Assembly: GCA_003342815.1 (NCBI GenBank)
Contig: PTEX01000024.1
Span: 694,402 to 758,401 of the forward strand
DNA length: 64,000 bases
Origin: Eudromia elegans
Taxonomy: Eukaryota; Chordata; Aves; Tinamiformes; Tinamidae
Direction of reading: 5' to 3'
The notes beneath the pieces are model-generated. The model had not been told where the DNA came from, searched no databases, and saw nothing but the letters and a program-made list of their open reading frames with translations. The first letter of the stretch is position 1; the number at the start of each line of letters is the position of its first letter. Shown here piece after piece: positions 27,183 through 37,020 of the stretch. The translations under genes and the position numbers were made by a program.

Positions 27183-27821
27183 CTGAGTAAAAAACAGGTA
27201 AACAAATAACAACAAAAGGTGTTTAAAATGAACTCGGTCCTATCCACAGAACTGGATAAACATGTGTATTATACACATACTTCCACCTGCAGAAGTGATG
27301 GGTGGAACAGTGACGAGCAGTGGTGGGCACTGACATCCAGAGCACGCCATATCCGAGACTGACCTGCCTGACATGAGTCCCAGGCAGCAGGGAATAACTT
27401 GGTTTGCAAGTGCAAATGCCTGGCGGATTGCAAACTCGGATAGGCACATCACAGTAAAATTCATCGTGGACAACGTAGGGCATACATCAAACATTTATGC
27501 ATGGTGTTAGGCTGATAAGAGACTTTTGTAAGGAAGACTTTGCCTGTAATTTAGAAAATGAGAAAAAAAAAAACACAGCACAATGAACAAGGAGTTCTGG
27601 GGAGAAGGGAAGGAGAGATGCTCACGATGCGTGTTATGAATTAATCCATTGCTGTTAACTGCCCTGAATCCATTCCACCTGTCTGGACATATTTAAAATA
27701 TCGCCACATTTCCCACTTGCTAAAGAAGAGTAAAGAGGCAGTAAAACCCACAGGAAACGCTCCCTAGCCTTAACCATCAGCAGCCCGTCCTCAAGATCCA
27801 AAGGAATCAGCTCCCTGCAGC

Positions 27822-27939
27822 TTACCAGGGTACCACCCATCGCAGAGCTGCAGCGGCTGCACCCTCCATCACGAAGCACCGACAAGAAGGCACCTGGTGA
27901 AGCACAGCCACGTCCCCCAGGCCTCGGCTGAGCAGGCCG

Positions 27940-27984
<45 letters not shown>

Positions 27985-28025
27985 CCAGGGCCTCGCCGAG
28001 GCACCGACCAGCTCCCCGAGCGCAT
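27822..28025 (-). CDS. Candidate small ORF with polyalanine tract (unproven)
   Basis: A 67-codon ATG frame starts at 28025 and stops at 27822. It begins MRSGSWSVPRRGPG and continues with 14 alanines, all GCT codons from the pure triplet repeat, then a 39-residue tail ending LRWVVPW. I recognise no family. It sits about 25 bases below a predicted start site for the TATA-like box at 28074-28079, inside a CpG-rich islet. The stop codon overlaps a good splice donor (CTG|GTAAGC, GT at 27825-27824), so the segment could equally be a non-coding first exon. The alanine run is a microsatellite by-product and is not evidence of coding. Homology to any protein would be needed to promote it. Confidence 0.15.
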
Positions 28026-28080
28026 CTGCGGGCGCGTTCCTGAGTTCACTTCAAATCCGGGGGACAGAACGCGTATATAG
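27885..28080 (-). promoter_or_regulatory. CpG-rich islet with TATA-like box, candidate promoter
   Basis: About 190 bases stand out from AT-leaning surroundings, with dense CpG (for example GCGCATCTGCGGGCGCG at 28019-28035). On the minus strand the sequence CTATATACGC (28080-28071) is a TATA-like box, which would place a start near 28045-28050. The presumed transcript then runs through the triplet repeat to a splice donor at 27825. The combination of CpG density, TATA-like element and downstream donor on one strand is what I can see; promoter activity is inferred. Confidence 0.4.
27942..27983. repeat. (AGC)14 triplet microsatellite
   Basis: Fourteen uninterrupted AGC units (GCT on the minus strand). 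It lies in the CpG-rich islet and, in the candidate minus-strand frame, encodes 14 alanines. Pure CAG/CTG-type runs of this length are usually length-variable between individuals. Confidence 0.97.
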
Positions 28081-30375
28081 GCAGGGAAGATTGTAACTTT
28101 TCCCCCCTTTATCTGGCCTACACAAAATTCACATTAAATATCTGGGTAGACAACGTGCTCCAGAATGGGATTAAGGGTAGTTAAACCACAATGAAGAAAC
28201 GCTGGCCTTAATGGATCAAAGCACTTACATATGTTAACAGCGTTTGTAACGTATAGCCGTATCACTACATTTAAGAAGTATTCCTTACTTAGAAGCATTT
28301 CTTGAAGTTACAGAACTAAATAAAAGAGTTTTGCACAATGAGGTATGCTTGAGGAACTGGGGAGAGTATCTCACAATGAAGAATACTTTGTTTATAACGT
28401 TAGTATTACCGATTTTTAACATACTTCAATCATAGCCTGAAAAGCCAGCTGAGAACATTTAGAGGTACTGAAAATAGTAATGTTTAAACAGTGGGGGACA
28501 GGAGAGACAGGGTGTACTTAATAATGGTTATTTGGTGAATTACAGGGTATAGCCTCCACATCAAATGAACTGACAAAAAGTTAAATTTACCCGATGGATT
28601 TCATCATGCTAATGTTAGCAGGTAACACATATACATGCACAGATTACGTAGTACTTCTTACACCTAACACAGAGGCAAATCATCTCTTGGGGGTGAGTTA
28701 GATTCAGTGTTGCAATTGCAATTGAACTGAAAAACACCCAACTCGACTGTACACATTTTGCTGTTTATGTTCTTCCTTCCTTCCAAGGAAAGCTGGGAGC
28801 TTTGGCAATCCAGCAGAAAGCAGATTACACTGTCACAAACCTCAAAATGTCACACCAAATGTCACTGAAAACAAGATTTTCTAATAAATTTCCGCATTAT
28901 CTAAAATGTTCAAGAAAGATTCTTCCTGGCATCTTCCAAACTCATCTACATTAGCAGTGCAGCTGCTTCTGCTTGGCACTGTGAAACTGTTCCTATTGAG
29001 ACCCCTGAAACAGTAATAACTTGAAGTATCATCATCACGAAAAACAAACGCCTTGAACAAAGAGATTCAGGTCCAGGAAGAGAAGATAATCCTGCAAAAT
29101 TAGAACTATCTCCTTTTTAAAGGATTTCTTTTAAAAACTTTCCTATTCCAGACATGTCTCTCAAACATGACAAATCACAAGAGGATGAAGAAAAGTAAAA
29201 TGTTAGCAAGAGATACACGTGATGAGACAAGAAAACCTATAAGTAAATGAGTAGGAAAGTAAGCCAAGGAAAGGACATCTTAAAGACAAAATTCTGGTGA
29301 TTACATAGCTCATTACAGTAAGAAGAGAAAAAAATTGCCACTTGTAGATTTGAAATGAAAGTGTGATTAGTATAGCAAATTGAAAATGCAAATAAAATAG
29401 CAATTTGATAACTCCAAGATATATAGCCATATAACCTTTATGAAGTAAGACGGGCATTTGTACTGATTTGCAGATTCATAAAATAGCAACTGAAGCAGTC
29501 TATTCTACGCAGCTTTTCTGACAGATATTTATAGTCAGGTGCAGATAGGTTGCCAGCCATTTTACCAGTTAAATTACCTGCTGGTCTGTGCATTTTCTTC
29601 ATTTACACTGGCAAATGAATAGGGATATCCCACCGCTGCCCCAAGCCTCTCGTGCGCTCGGATGAGCTCCTTACCTACTCGGAAGCAGTGGTAGTCAAAT
29701 ACATCGGGAATTATGGTGCATGTTGTTCTGAATGCTTTGCTTGAAAAGGCCACGTTTCAAATACACATTTTTATTTCTAAGTGAGTTTGATGGATAGAAT
29801 TATATCATGGATGGAGAGGCTGAATTTTAAGTTTCTAAAGCGACCAAATGTGGCTCGAGAGGCTTGTGATATGTGGATCACCAAGGAGGCTACTCCACAT
29901 CCTTGGTATTAAGAATCTTTTGGCTGATCTTGCTTGTAAGTAGCAGGCACCTATCAGGAGACTTGATTTAAACACTGCAGGTTCGAGGTTCAGAATACAT
30001 GTATATAGATTATTAAAAACACTAGAGAGAGGCAAAAATATCTGGCATAATTAACCAGCAGGATATATACAATTTTCTGAAGCAATAAAGACATTTTGAA
30101 TGAAGTTAAATGTAAAATCATAGGAAGATAGGCCAAGAATTCAGAGAATACATGAAACTTAAACATAAAATTTATTTTAAAAAATATATTAAGAGCAGGT
30201 GACCTGACAGGGACTCTACAGAGCCATCTGATGACCAAGTGGTAAGAGGGAATGCCTTAAGAGCTATGGCCACATTAACCATGGAGGATCTGGGATGGTA
30301 CTCAGGTTGGCAATGTTATCTGAAGGTAACAAAGTGATGGATGTGCCTCGAAAATAAATATTAATTTGAAGAATT
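28081..30375. other. AT-rich non-coding stretch
   Basis: No gene or clear repeat is recognised. The segment immediately before the LINE remnant (about 30190-30375) may belong to the same ancient element, but I cannot match it with confidence. Confidence 0.5.
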
Positions 30376-30720
30376 TATGGAATAAATGAACAGTAGCAAA
30401 TTGCCAGGACCAGATGGTATTTAGCCAACAATTAAAAGTAGCTCCATAGAAAATAAATAAGCAATAACTACAGTGGACAACCTCTCATTTAAATCTGCCT
30501 CTGTCCCACAGGACTGCAGCCTGGCTAATAATCGAGAAGCGCCACAGAGAGAAAGGCAAAGGGAAAAAGGAAGGATCTCTTCCTGTCAAATGCAGTTAAG
30601 CCTTGAAATGTCGTACTGCAGAATCCTGACGATGCTAAACGTCCACACGACCTGGGGAACTAATTGAACAAATTCACCAGAGATCCATAGTTATAAAACA
30701 CACCATTTCTGGCTCAGAAG
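30376..30720 (+). mobile_element. Ancient CR1/L3-like LINE remnant (reverse-transcriptase start)
   Basis: The sequence TTGCCAGGACCAGATGGTAT at 30401-30420 translates to LPGPDGI, the conserved block at the start of CR1/L3 reverse transcriptases (usually KSPGPDGI). About 60 bases further on, 'tggacaacctctcatttaaatc...gtcccacaggactgcagcctggctaat' (30474-30529) matches the following conserved stretch that encodes a 'P-x-DW..A.V' type motif. Near 30655-30700 'ggggaactaattgaacaaatt...atagttataaaacaca' resembles the next block. Stop codons and gaps break the frame, so it is a dead, old copy. Both ends are approximate. Confidence 0.7.
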
Positions 30721-33700
30721 GACTCTGAGACACACAGTGGGGCTGAGAAAATAGTGTGGGGAAGCGTCAATACACGATTAAGCTGTTTCTGTGCTTTTGC
30801 CTAAGTTTCAAAGCACTGACGCTGTAAATGACAATCCTGAGCTACATGGTCTTTTTTCTTCTGACCTATTAAACTGACCCTTATTTTCTTGTACTACAAT
30901 TTGCTTAAAAGAGAGCACTCTAGCACCAGAAAATCTACAGCAGACTTAATATTTAATTTTTTTCAATTTTTTTTTTCCAAATTCGCTCATGAGCACATGA
31001 AGGCATTCTATACACGCAGAAGAGAAATGCAAGAGGAGTCAGAAGAAACTGAATTCATAAAAGAGCATGAAAAACCCTATCTTTTCCCTGCTCGGTGCCA
31101 CAGCAAAGGCATTCAACACTGTGAATGCTGTAACATTAAATTCGGCCAGTCTTGCTGAGACAGGTTAAGATCGTTCCCTCCTCACTTGTATTCCCAGCCC
31201 TCTCCCTGCCGTTGGAGAGCGGGGTTAGGATTCTCACCCGGCACACACTCGGCCGAGGGTCTCCGGTCATGCCTGTCCCCACTGCTCTTGTGTAAGGGGC
31301 AGCCTCTGCCTGTGTGTGAGCGGAGCCACGTGCCCCAGGTGGCACCTCCTGGCTGGGGCACGAGACAGAAATGGAAGGACCTTCAGCCACCATTGCAGGG
31401 ATTCAGCAGAGCTCATCCTGCAGAGCATAAGCAGCCAATATTGTCCAAATGCACTGTGGTATTACCTGGCTACCATAATGTATTTCTCTACCCTAAATTT
31501 CCTTTGATGTGTTTCCAAGAGTACATGTATTTCCCGTTGAATCACGGTTATTCTTTAATAAAGCTCATAAATAATACATATCTATAAAGTGAACATTTTA
31601 TTCTGCCTATTTTTTAATAACAAGAATTTTAAAAAATCAAAATGCTAGAAAAACTACCCATTTTGATTTGCTTGATGAGTCTGTCGGAGCTGTCCTTTGG
31701 GCTGGCCAAGAAGGAGAGGAGATGTATTCAGAGTCTGAAATGAAACTGGACAGATGTACTGAACACATAGCTACAAGAAAAGAAGGGTCTCCAGTAATGG
31801 TAATTTAATTTGCCTTCCTTTGACTTGTTTGGAAGGCGAAGAAGAAACAACAGACACATTTGAGGCCGAAAAACTCAGGGATTTCTTCAAACTTCAGATG
31901 CACAGTCTCTGTTAATTAAACCACACTGGGTAAACTCTCTTGGCAGCAGAGTACGTTTCTGTAACTCTGCAATGCTAATTTAATGGAAATGAAAGGCATG
32001 GCATTATACTGCATATGTAGCACATGGGTGTTTTCTGTATATATATATACACAACCATATGCTATTATTTACCATGGCAATGAGCAATTTTGCTTAACTA
32101 CAAAATGCTAAAGATTGCTGTAATAAGAACAGAAATGTGTTCTCCCGGAATCACCTACTATGATTTCAAATGCTGTGCAGTAGAGTCAGCAAACAGGATC
32201 TATATTTTTCTGCAAATTCTTCACTGCTGCTGCAGATCCTAGGCATTTCACTATGTTCCTCTAGCCTGCAATATCCCCTTGAGGAATCCCAAACTCAACA
32301 CTTCGACAATGCCGCTGTCTGGCCTAACACAAAACAATCTTGTTTTTTACTGGACCACTGAAGATCCTATCAAAGAAGACACAAGAGCAAGGGTAGAGAA
32401 TTTTAGGTTAATATTATCGCTACACTTCATTACTTTTAACTTATACTTTATTAATATGTGCAGAACCTGCTGACAGGAAAAGAAATCTGTTCATACAAAG
32501 CTCCCGAGCAGATAATGACATTGAGCTGCTACTGCATCACTTACCTTTTTAAAAAAAATCTGTTTCCTTTAAATATAAATTACTGTCATATTCTTGAGAT
32601 GAAGGCACACACACACTCCAGGAAGTTCCCTATGTGGAGCAGACAGAGATGAGATTGCTCTACAGTTAAACGTATGTTAAAGAGAAGTTCTTCAGAAGAA
32701 GTTTCTCGAGGAGTATTAGGGCCTTTGGTTTAAACCATAACCTCTGGGGAAAACAGCCACAACCTAGCACATGGTAAAAACAGGCAAACTTGATGGAGGA
32801 AGTGACAACCGTACAGCTGACAAACTCCACTAAAAACTGCTTCAATTACATCCATAAACCTCCCAGCAGCATGGAAGGAAACAAGAGTGCTGCAGCGGTC
32901 AGGAGGTAGTCTAGAAAAGCTCCCATATAATGAACAAGAGGCTGCAGAATGAGAAACAAACGAGGTTTAGTGCTGCTAAAAACAATTGTGTGTGTCCTTT
33001 GCTATTTGCCAACCTCTGGAAAAGATGGCACGTTCAGGAGAGGGCCCTGGCAAGCGGGCAAGATTATAATCCCCAGCTTCATACCAAGGCTTCCATTAAA
33101 TCAGGGTATCATAAGGATATACCATGGATGTCCTGAAGGAAAAAAAAAAAAGGTGAAGTTCCTGACATGGACAATTGAAAACAGCATAGCTAAACTTTTA
33201 GAAAATACCAGTGGTTGGATGGTAGCTGTAAGGAGAGGAATGACACGCAGATGAAAGACGTGACTGACATTTCGGTAGCAGCGAGCCTGTAGTTCTCATG
33301 TGTACGCAGCACACTGCTTGTGTACATGGCAAGGGGTGCAGACAGACACCAAGCGGGGCTGGCGCTGGCCGGCTTCGCTGCTGCGTTAGAATCAGCAGTC
33401 TGGAAAGGCTGAGAAACTTCCCTGGGAGCTTCAGAGGGCAAGAACTAGGGTAACTGAGGAGCTGGTGAAGGCACTTCCAGAGAAGCAAAGCAGGAGAAAA
33501 CAAGCCCTTGGATATACAACGCACCGCGGTAAAGGCAGCAGCTACCCAGTTTGCTCTGCTGCCTAAGTATTACAACAGCTTCTGGATGTGAGTCTGGCAA
33601 GAAACAGGCGTCTGGACAGGTATGGATGGAAGAACGCTGTTTTCTTCAGGTGATGTCTTCCTTCTCCTTTGAAATATTCATTGGTATGTATGCTAGCACT

Positions 33701-33849
33701 GGAAATGTGTGTCTACCTGGGTACAGTCTCAACTCTCTGTCGTGTGTTTTTTCTTCCCTTCACAGGTTCTTTTCCTAAAATACCAACTCAATGCCTGATG
33801 CTTTCAGATGTAGCCAGAGATGTGACACAAACCTCACCTTGGGGTGGAT
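30721..33849. other. Non-coding stretch, no gene recognised
   Basis: AT-leaning sequence with a minor TA run at 32038-32049. An 89-codon frame (30889-31158) is rich in charged residues in its second half but begins in low-complexity T/A sequence and has no family I recognise. The tract 31190-31430 is somewhat GC-rich. Confidence 0.5.
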
Positions 33850-34007
33850 TTTCACGTCCCGCTGCGGGACATACATGCTCGGACGGTGGTCCCCCTCCAG
33901 AGACACACATGGACGTGTTGCACTGGAATGCTCTGCCACGAGGCAGCTGAGAGCGGCCTGCCCGGCCCTCCTCGCCGCGCCGCACAGAAGCGCAGACCCG
34001 CCGCACA
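33850..34007. promoter_or_regulatory. GC/CpG-rich islet, possible regulatory element
   Basis: A short patch of high GC and CpG (for example CCTCGCCGCGCCGCAC at 33969-33984) directly upstream of a minisatellite. It contains a perfect 6-base-arm palindrome at 33856-33870 (GTCCCG-CTG-CGGGAC). There is no TATA-like box or clear donor that would fix a direction. GC-rich minisatellite flanks can be merely compositional, so promoter function is only a possibility. Confidence 0.25.
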
Positions 34008-34150
34008 CGGAGTACAGGTACGGAGCACAGGGCACAGGCACGGAGCACAGGGCGTAGAGCACAGGGACAGGGCACAGGCACAGAGCACAGGCATGGAGCA
34101 CAAGCACGGGGCACAGGGCATAGAGCACAGGGCACAGGCATGGAGCTCAG
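34008..34150. repeat. GCACAGG-type minisatellite
   Basis: A degenerate tandem array built on a GAGCACAGGGCACAGGCA-like unit, with unit lengths varying between about 14 and 40 bases through loss or gain of a GCACAGG core. Because the array lacks stop codons in most frames, it generates three overlapping minus-strand open frames (about 111-133 codons) rich in Cys-Ala-Pro-Val, and a plus-strand frame as well. None is regarded as coding. Confidence 0.85.
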
Positions 34151-36435
34151 TGCTGATGCTCTGCAGACTAGGGCAGCTCTCCCACACACTTCATTAAGGG
34201 CAGAATGAGGCCACCTCCCTTCACCGCATCAGAATTCAATTACTGAATTTTCTAAAAAAACTTCCTAAACAAGGAAGAGAGCTATTGCCATTAAAATCCA
34301 CAGTACACTGACGTGAACCACAGCAAAGCAAAACAAGACAGATGATTTTATTTAATCTCACCTCAACTGCACGTAACTCAGTGTGTATGCTGGAGGAGGA
34401 GACAAGCAAACTGGATATTGGCTGCTTACCTGCATCATTTGTCCACGTTAAAATTATACCCCCAGCAGTCTGGAGCACGACCTTGCTTCTGTCTGAGCCC
34501 ACCATGTGCTGTCACAGTTTTAGGTTTCATTTATCCTAATGAATGGGCTGGATTTATCCATTACGGTACCAAAGACATAGAGGTCATCCTTGATAGACGA
34601 CCTTTTAATTGAAGGCAGTGGCATTAAAGGATTATGAAAATATACATTTCTGTGCTGTTTACTTTTTATCTGATGTTCCTTGTTCTTTTTAATTTAGAAA
34701 AACCCCAGATCAAACAGAAGTCAATTACAGTCATGCACTGTGACCAAACAGGAGCAAGTCTGAAGGAAGTTTATATCAAATTTAATCAGATTGCCATCAT
34801 AATATGAAAGCTGTTTATTAATTATTAAAAATGTTACTTTATTTTAATTATGATAGTAAATGTGGCATTACTTTTCTAAACCAATTATGCCACAGAAGAT
34901 TGAAAATAAGGGAAGAGCTCAGACAGTTTTACTTCAGAGAAATCCACTAGGGGATTGTTGACTGGTATTTTGGCCTGTATATTTTAGATGCAGCAGATCT
35001 TGTCTGTGCAGCACTCCCTTTTCTTAGATTGCAGTAAATGGAACTCAACAGCCGCACCCCAACCGTGTGAGCACAGTCTCACCCCATAGTTTTTCTTAAA
35101 CCCTGGCAGATTTGCTATCTATCTGGGCAACAGGCATCTTAGTGAAAGACCATCATTGCAGGAGGCAGTAACATGCTCATGGAAAACTGCAGGAAACCTG
35201 CAGAAACCTGCAGGAGAACCGCAATAGAGGGGTATTTTCACAAGCACTGCAAATTATCTTCTCTCAAGGTTACTAGATTTAATGAGGAGCAGCAACCAGT
35301 TGCCCAAATCTCAACAAGTCATTACTCAGCATCAATTCAAGCCTGTGACGCCACCTGGTAAATGCAAGGTTCTGCTCTCTAGCCATCACAGGTCAAGCAA
35401 ACAAAGCAATCTCACTTATCAATGACAACTACCTTATTCTTAATGGAAGAAATAAAACAAAAGTAAAAAAATAAAGAATTTTACAAGAAAGGAAGCAAAT
35501 TAAAGCAAAAATCCTTTCCAAAATCATTTGCTGGAAGCAGGGCAGAATCTGCTTCTATTTCCCTAAGCCTGTGGCTGTTCAAGGACTGAGACTTCACCCA
35601 CTCCAGGTTAATGATCGTGCTCCAGCACAGCTCTCCATTATGATGTAGGTTCATTACTGTGTTTATATGAGCTATGAAATTATCCTTCATGATATATTCT
35701 GGCACGATTATGACAGCCAATATCCTGTCTGAGGGCAACAACATCTGGATCCTTGTTTGCTTAATCACTGTTGAAGAGTCTTGCTAAGGAGTCTCTCAAC
35801 TTTAAAATTAACTCAACTTTAAAATTAACTCAACTTTAAAATTACATGTTTTCTTTTGGGGAGACTTTCTCTTTTTTTGTTGCTACAGAAATAGCTATTT
35901 TTGAAAAATATGCATTTTAGTGCACAATTCTAAACTACATTTTTTTTGGCAAGTCCAATAACAAAATTAGCAATAAGCTCAAAAGAAAGAAAGAAAATTT
36001 GGCACTACTCTTAATTGTTGACAATGTGATTTATTAGGAAGTCAATTAATGCAAATAAAATACAGTAACCTCATTACTTTTTTGGAAGCGTTCTGAAAAG
36101 GTAACTCCTGCTGCCAAAATTATTTCTTATCTTATTCTGTATCTTAAAATAGAGTAATATTTTAGGATATTTACAGTCTGTAAACAATACATATGGTGAG
36201 GAAAGGAATAAAAATTATGACAGTCTCCATATGAAGCGACAAGGTTGTTAATCAGGGCTTCTTTGAAGGAGGCAGAGCAAGAGCACTGTAAGGAACAGCA
36301 CCGTGTTGGCAGAGACAATCCTGCATACAACCCTTCTCTGTGCTCCTATTCAAGGATATTTTAGCCTTTTGATTCAGAAAGAAGAAAATTTAACCAAACA
36401 AAAAGCAAATACTGTACTAATCCATGCCACTGTGT
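34151..36435. other. AT-rich non-coding stretch
   Basis: No gene or interspersed repeat recognised. The stretch 34600-34880 and 35790-36110 is strongly AT-rich. A 95-codon minus frame at 35481-35768 has no familiar features. Confidence 0.55.
35795..35844. repeat. 17-bp tandem repeat, 2.9 copies
   Basis: The unit CTCAACTTTAAAATTAA is present in three consecutive, essentially identical copies, the last one base short. The perfect identity indicates a recent expansion. Confidence 0.95.
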
Positions 36436-36439
36436 ATGT

Positions 36440-37020
36440 GTGTGCGGATGCAAGCAAAAATGGGCCGGAGAACGGGATGGTTCCAAAGCTGGTAAGTGAA
36501 GAGATGCCACTGTGCACGCGTGCACGCTCCAGCCTGACACTCGCACGGCGAGGATCGGAGATGCAAGCCAGGACAAGAAGGGATGTTCCAGGCCTCTGAG
36601 ACAATGGGAGGTTACCAGCAGGTCTATAATGCTAGTGGGTAGGAAAGGTTTCTGTAGCGATGGACAAGTTACTGATGATTTGGTAGAAAGTAGTTTGCAA
36701 CCACCGAAATTTCCGAGCGGAGGCAAGTGCCAAGGGAGACATTTATATAAAACCGCAGCGTGTTCGGGAAACCAGAAAGATAATGTTTTATTAAGAGCTC
36801 GGCCACGTATCAAGCGAAGAGCTTGTGAATGAGCATACCTGCGGCTGAGGCGACGGGACGGGCTCTGCGAGCCCCGCGCCACGCGCTGCCACCTGCTCCC
36901 GTGGTACCCGTGCGTGACGCCCACGCCGCTCGCCGCAGCTTCTGTCCCGTTCTGCTGCGCACGGACACGGCCCATGCATGTCGGGGGTCTCCAACTGCAG
37001 CTCCCCGTGCTATATCCCGG
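36440..37020. promoter_or_regulatory. CpG island, candidate promoter
   Basis: This is the strongest CpG-rich region of the window. CpGs are densest at 36840-36990 (for example GAGCCCCGCGCCACGCGCTG at 36869-36888), with a second patch at 36440-36560. On the minus strand a splice donor consensus CCGCAG|GTATGC (GT at 36838-36837) would end a first exon started in the dense core. On the plus strand AGCTG|GTAAGTG (GT at 36492-36493) is a strong donor. Vertebrate CpG islands of this kind commonly mark promoters, but no coding exon is recognised here, so a long non-coding RNA or a distant 5' exon are the likelier readings. Confidence 0.4.

Noticed and set aside
26648-27190. 180-codon plus-strand frame
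   Set aside because: It opens at GTG, not ATG, overlaps a 93-codon minus frame and has no familiar domain.
33775-34197. Four overlapping Cys/Ala/Pro-rich frames on both strands
   Set aside because: All derive from the stop-poor minisatellite and its GC-rich flank.
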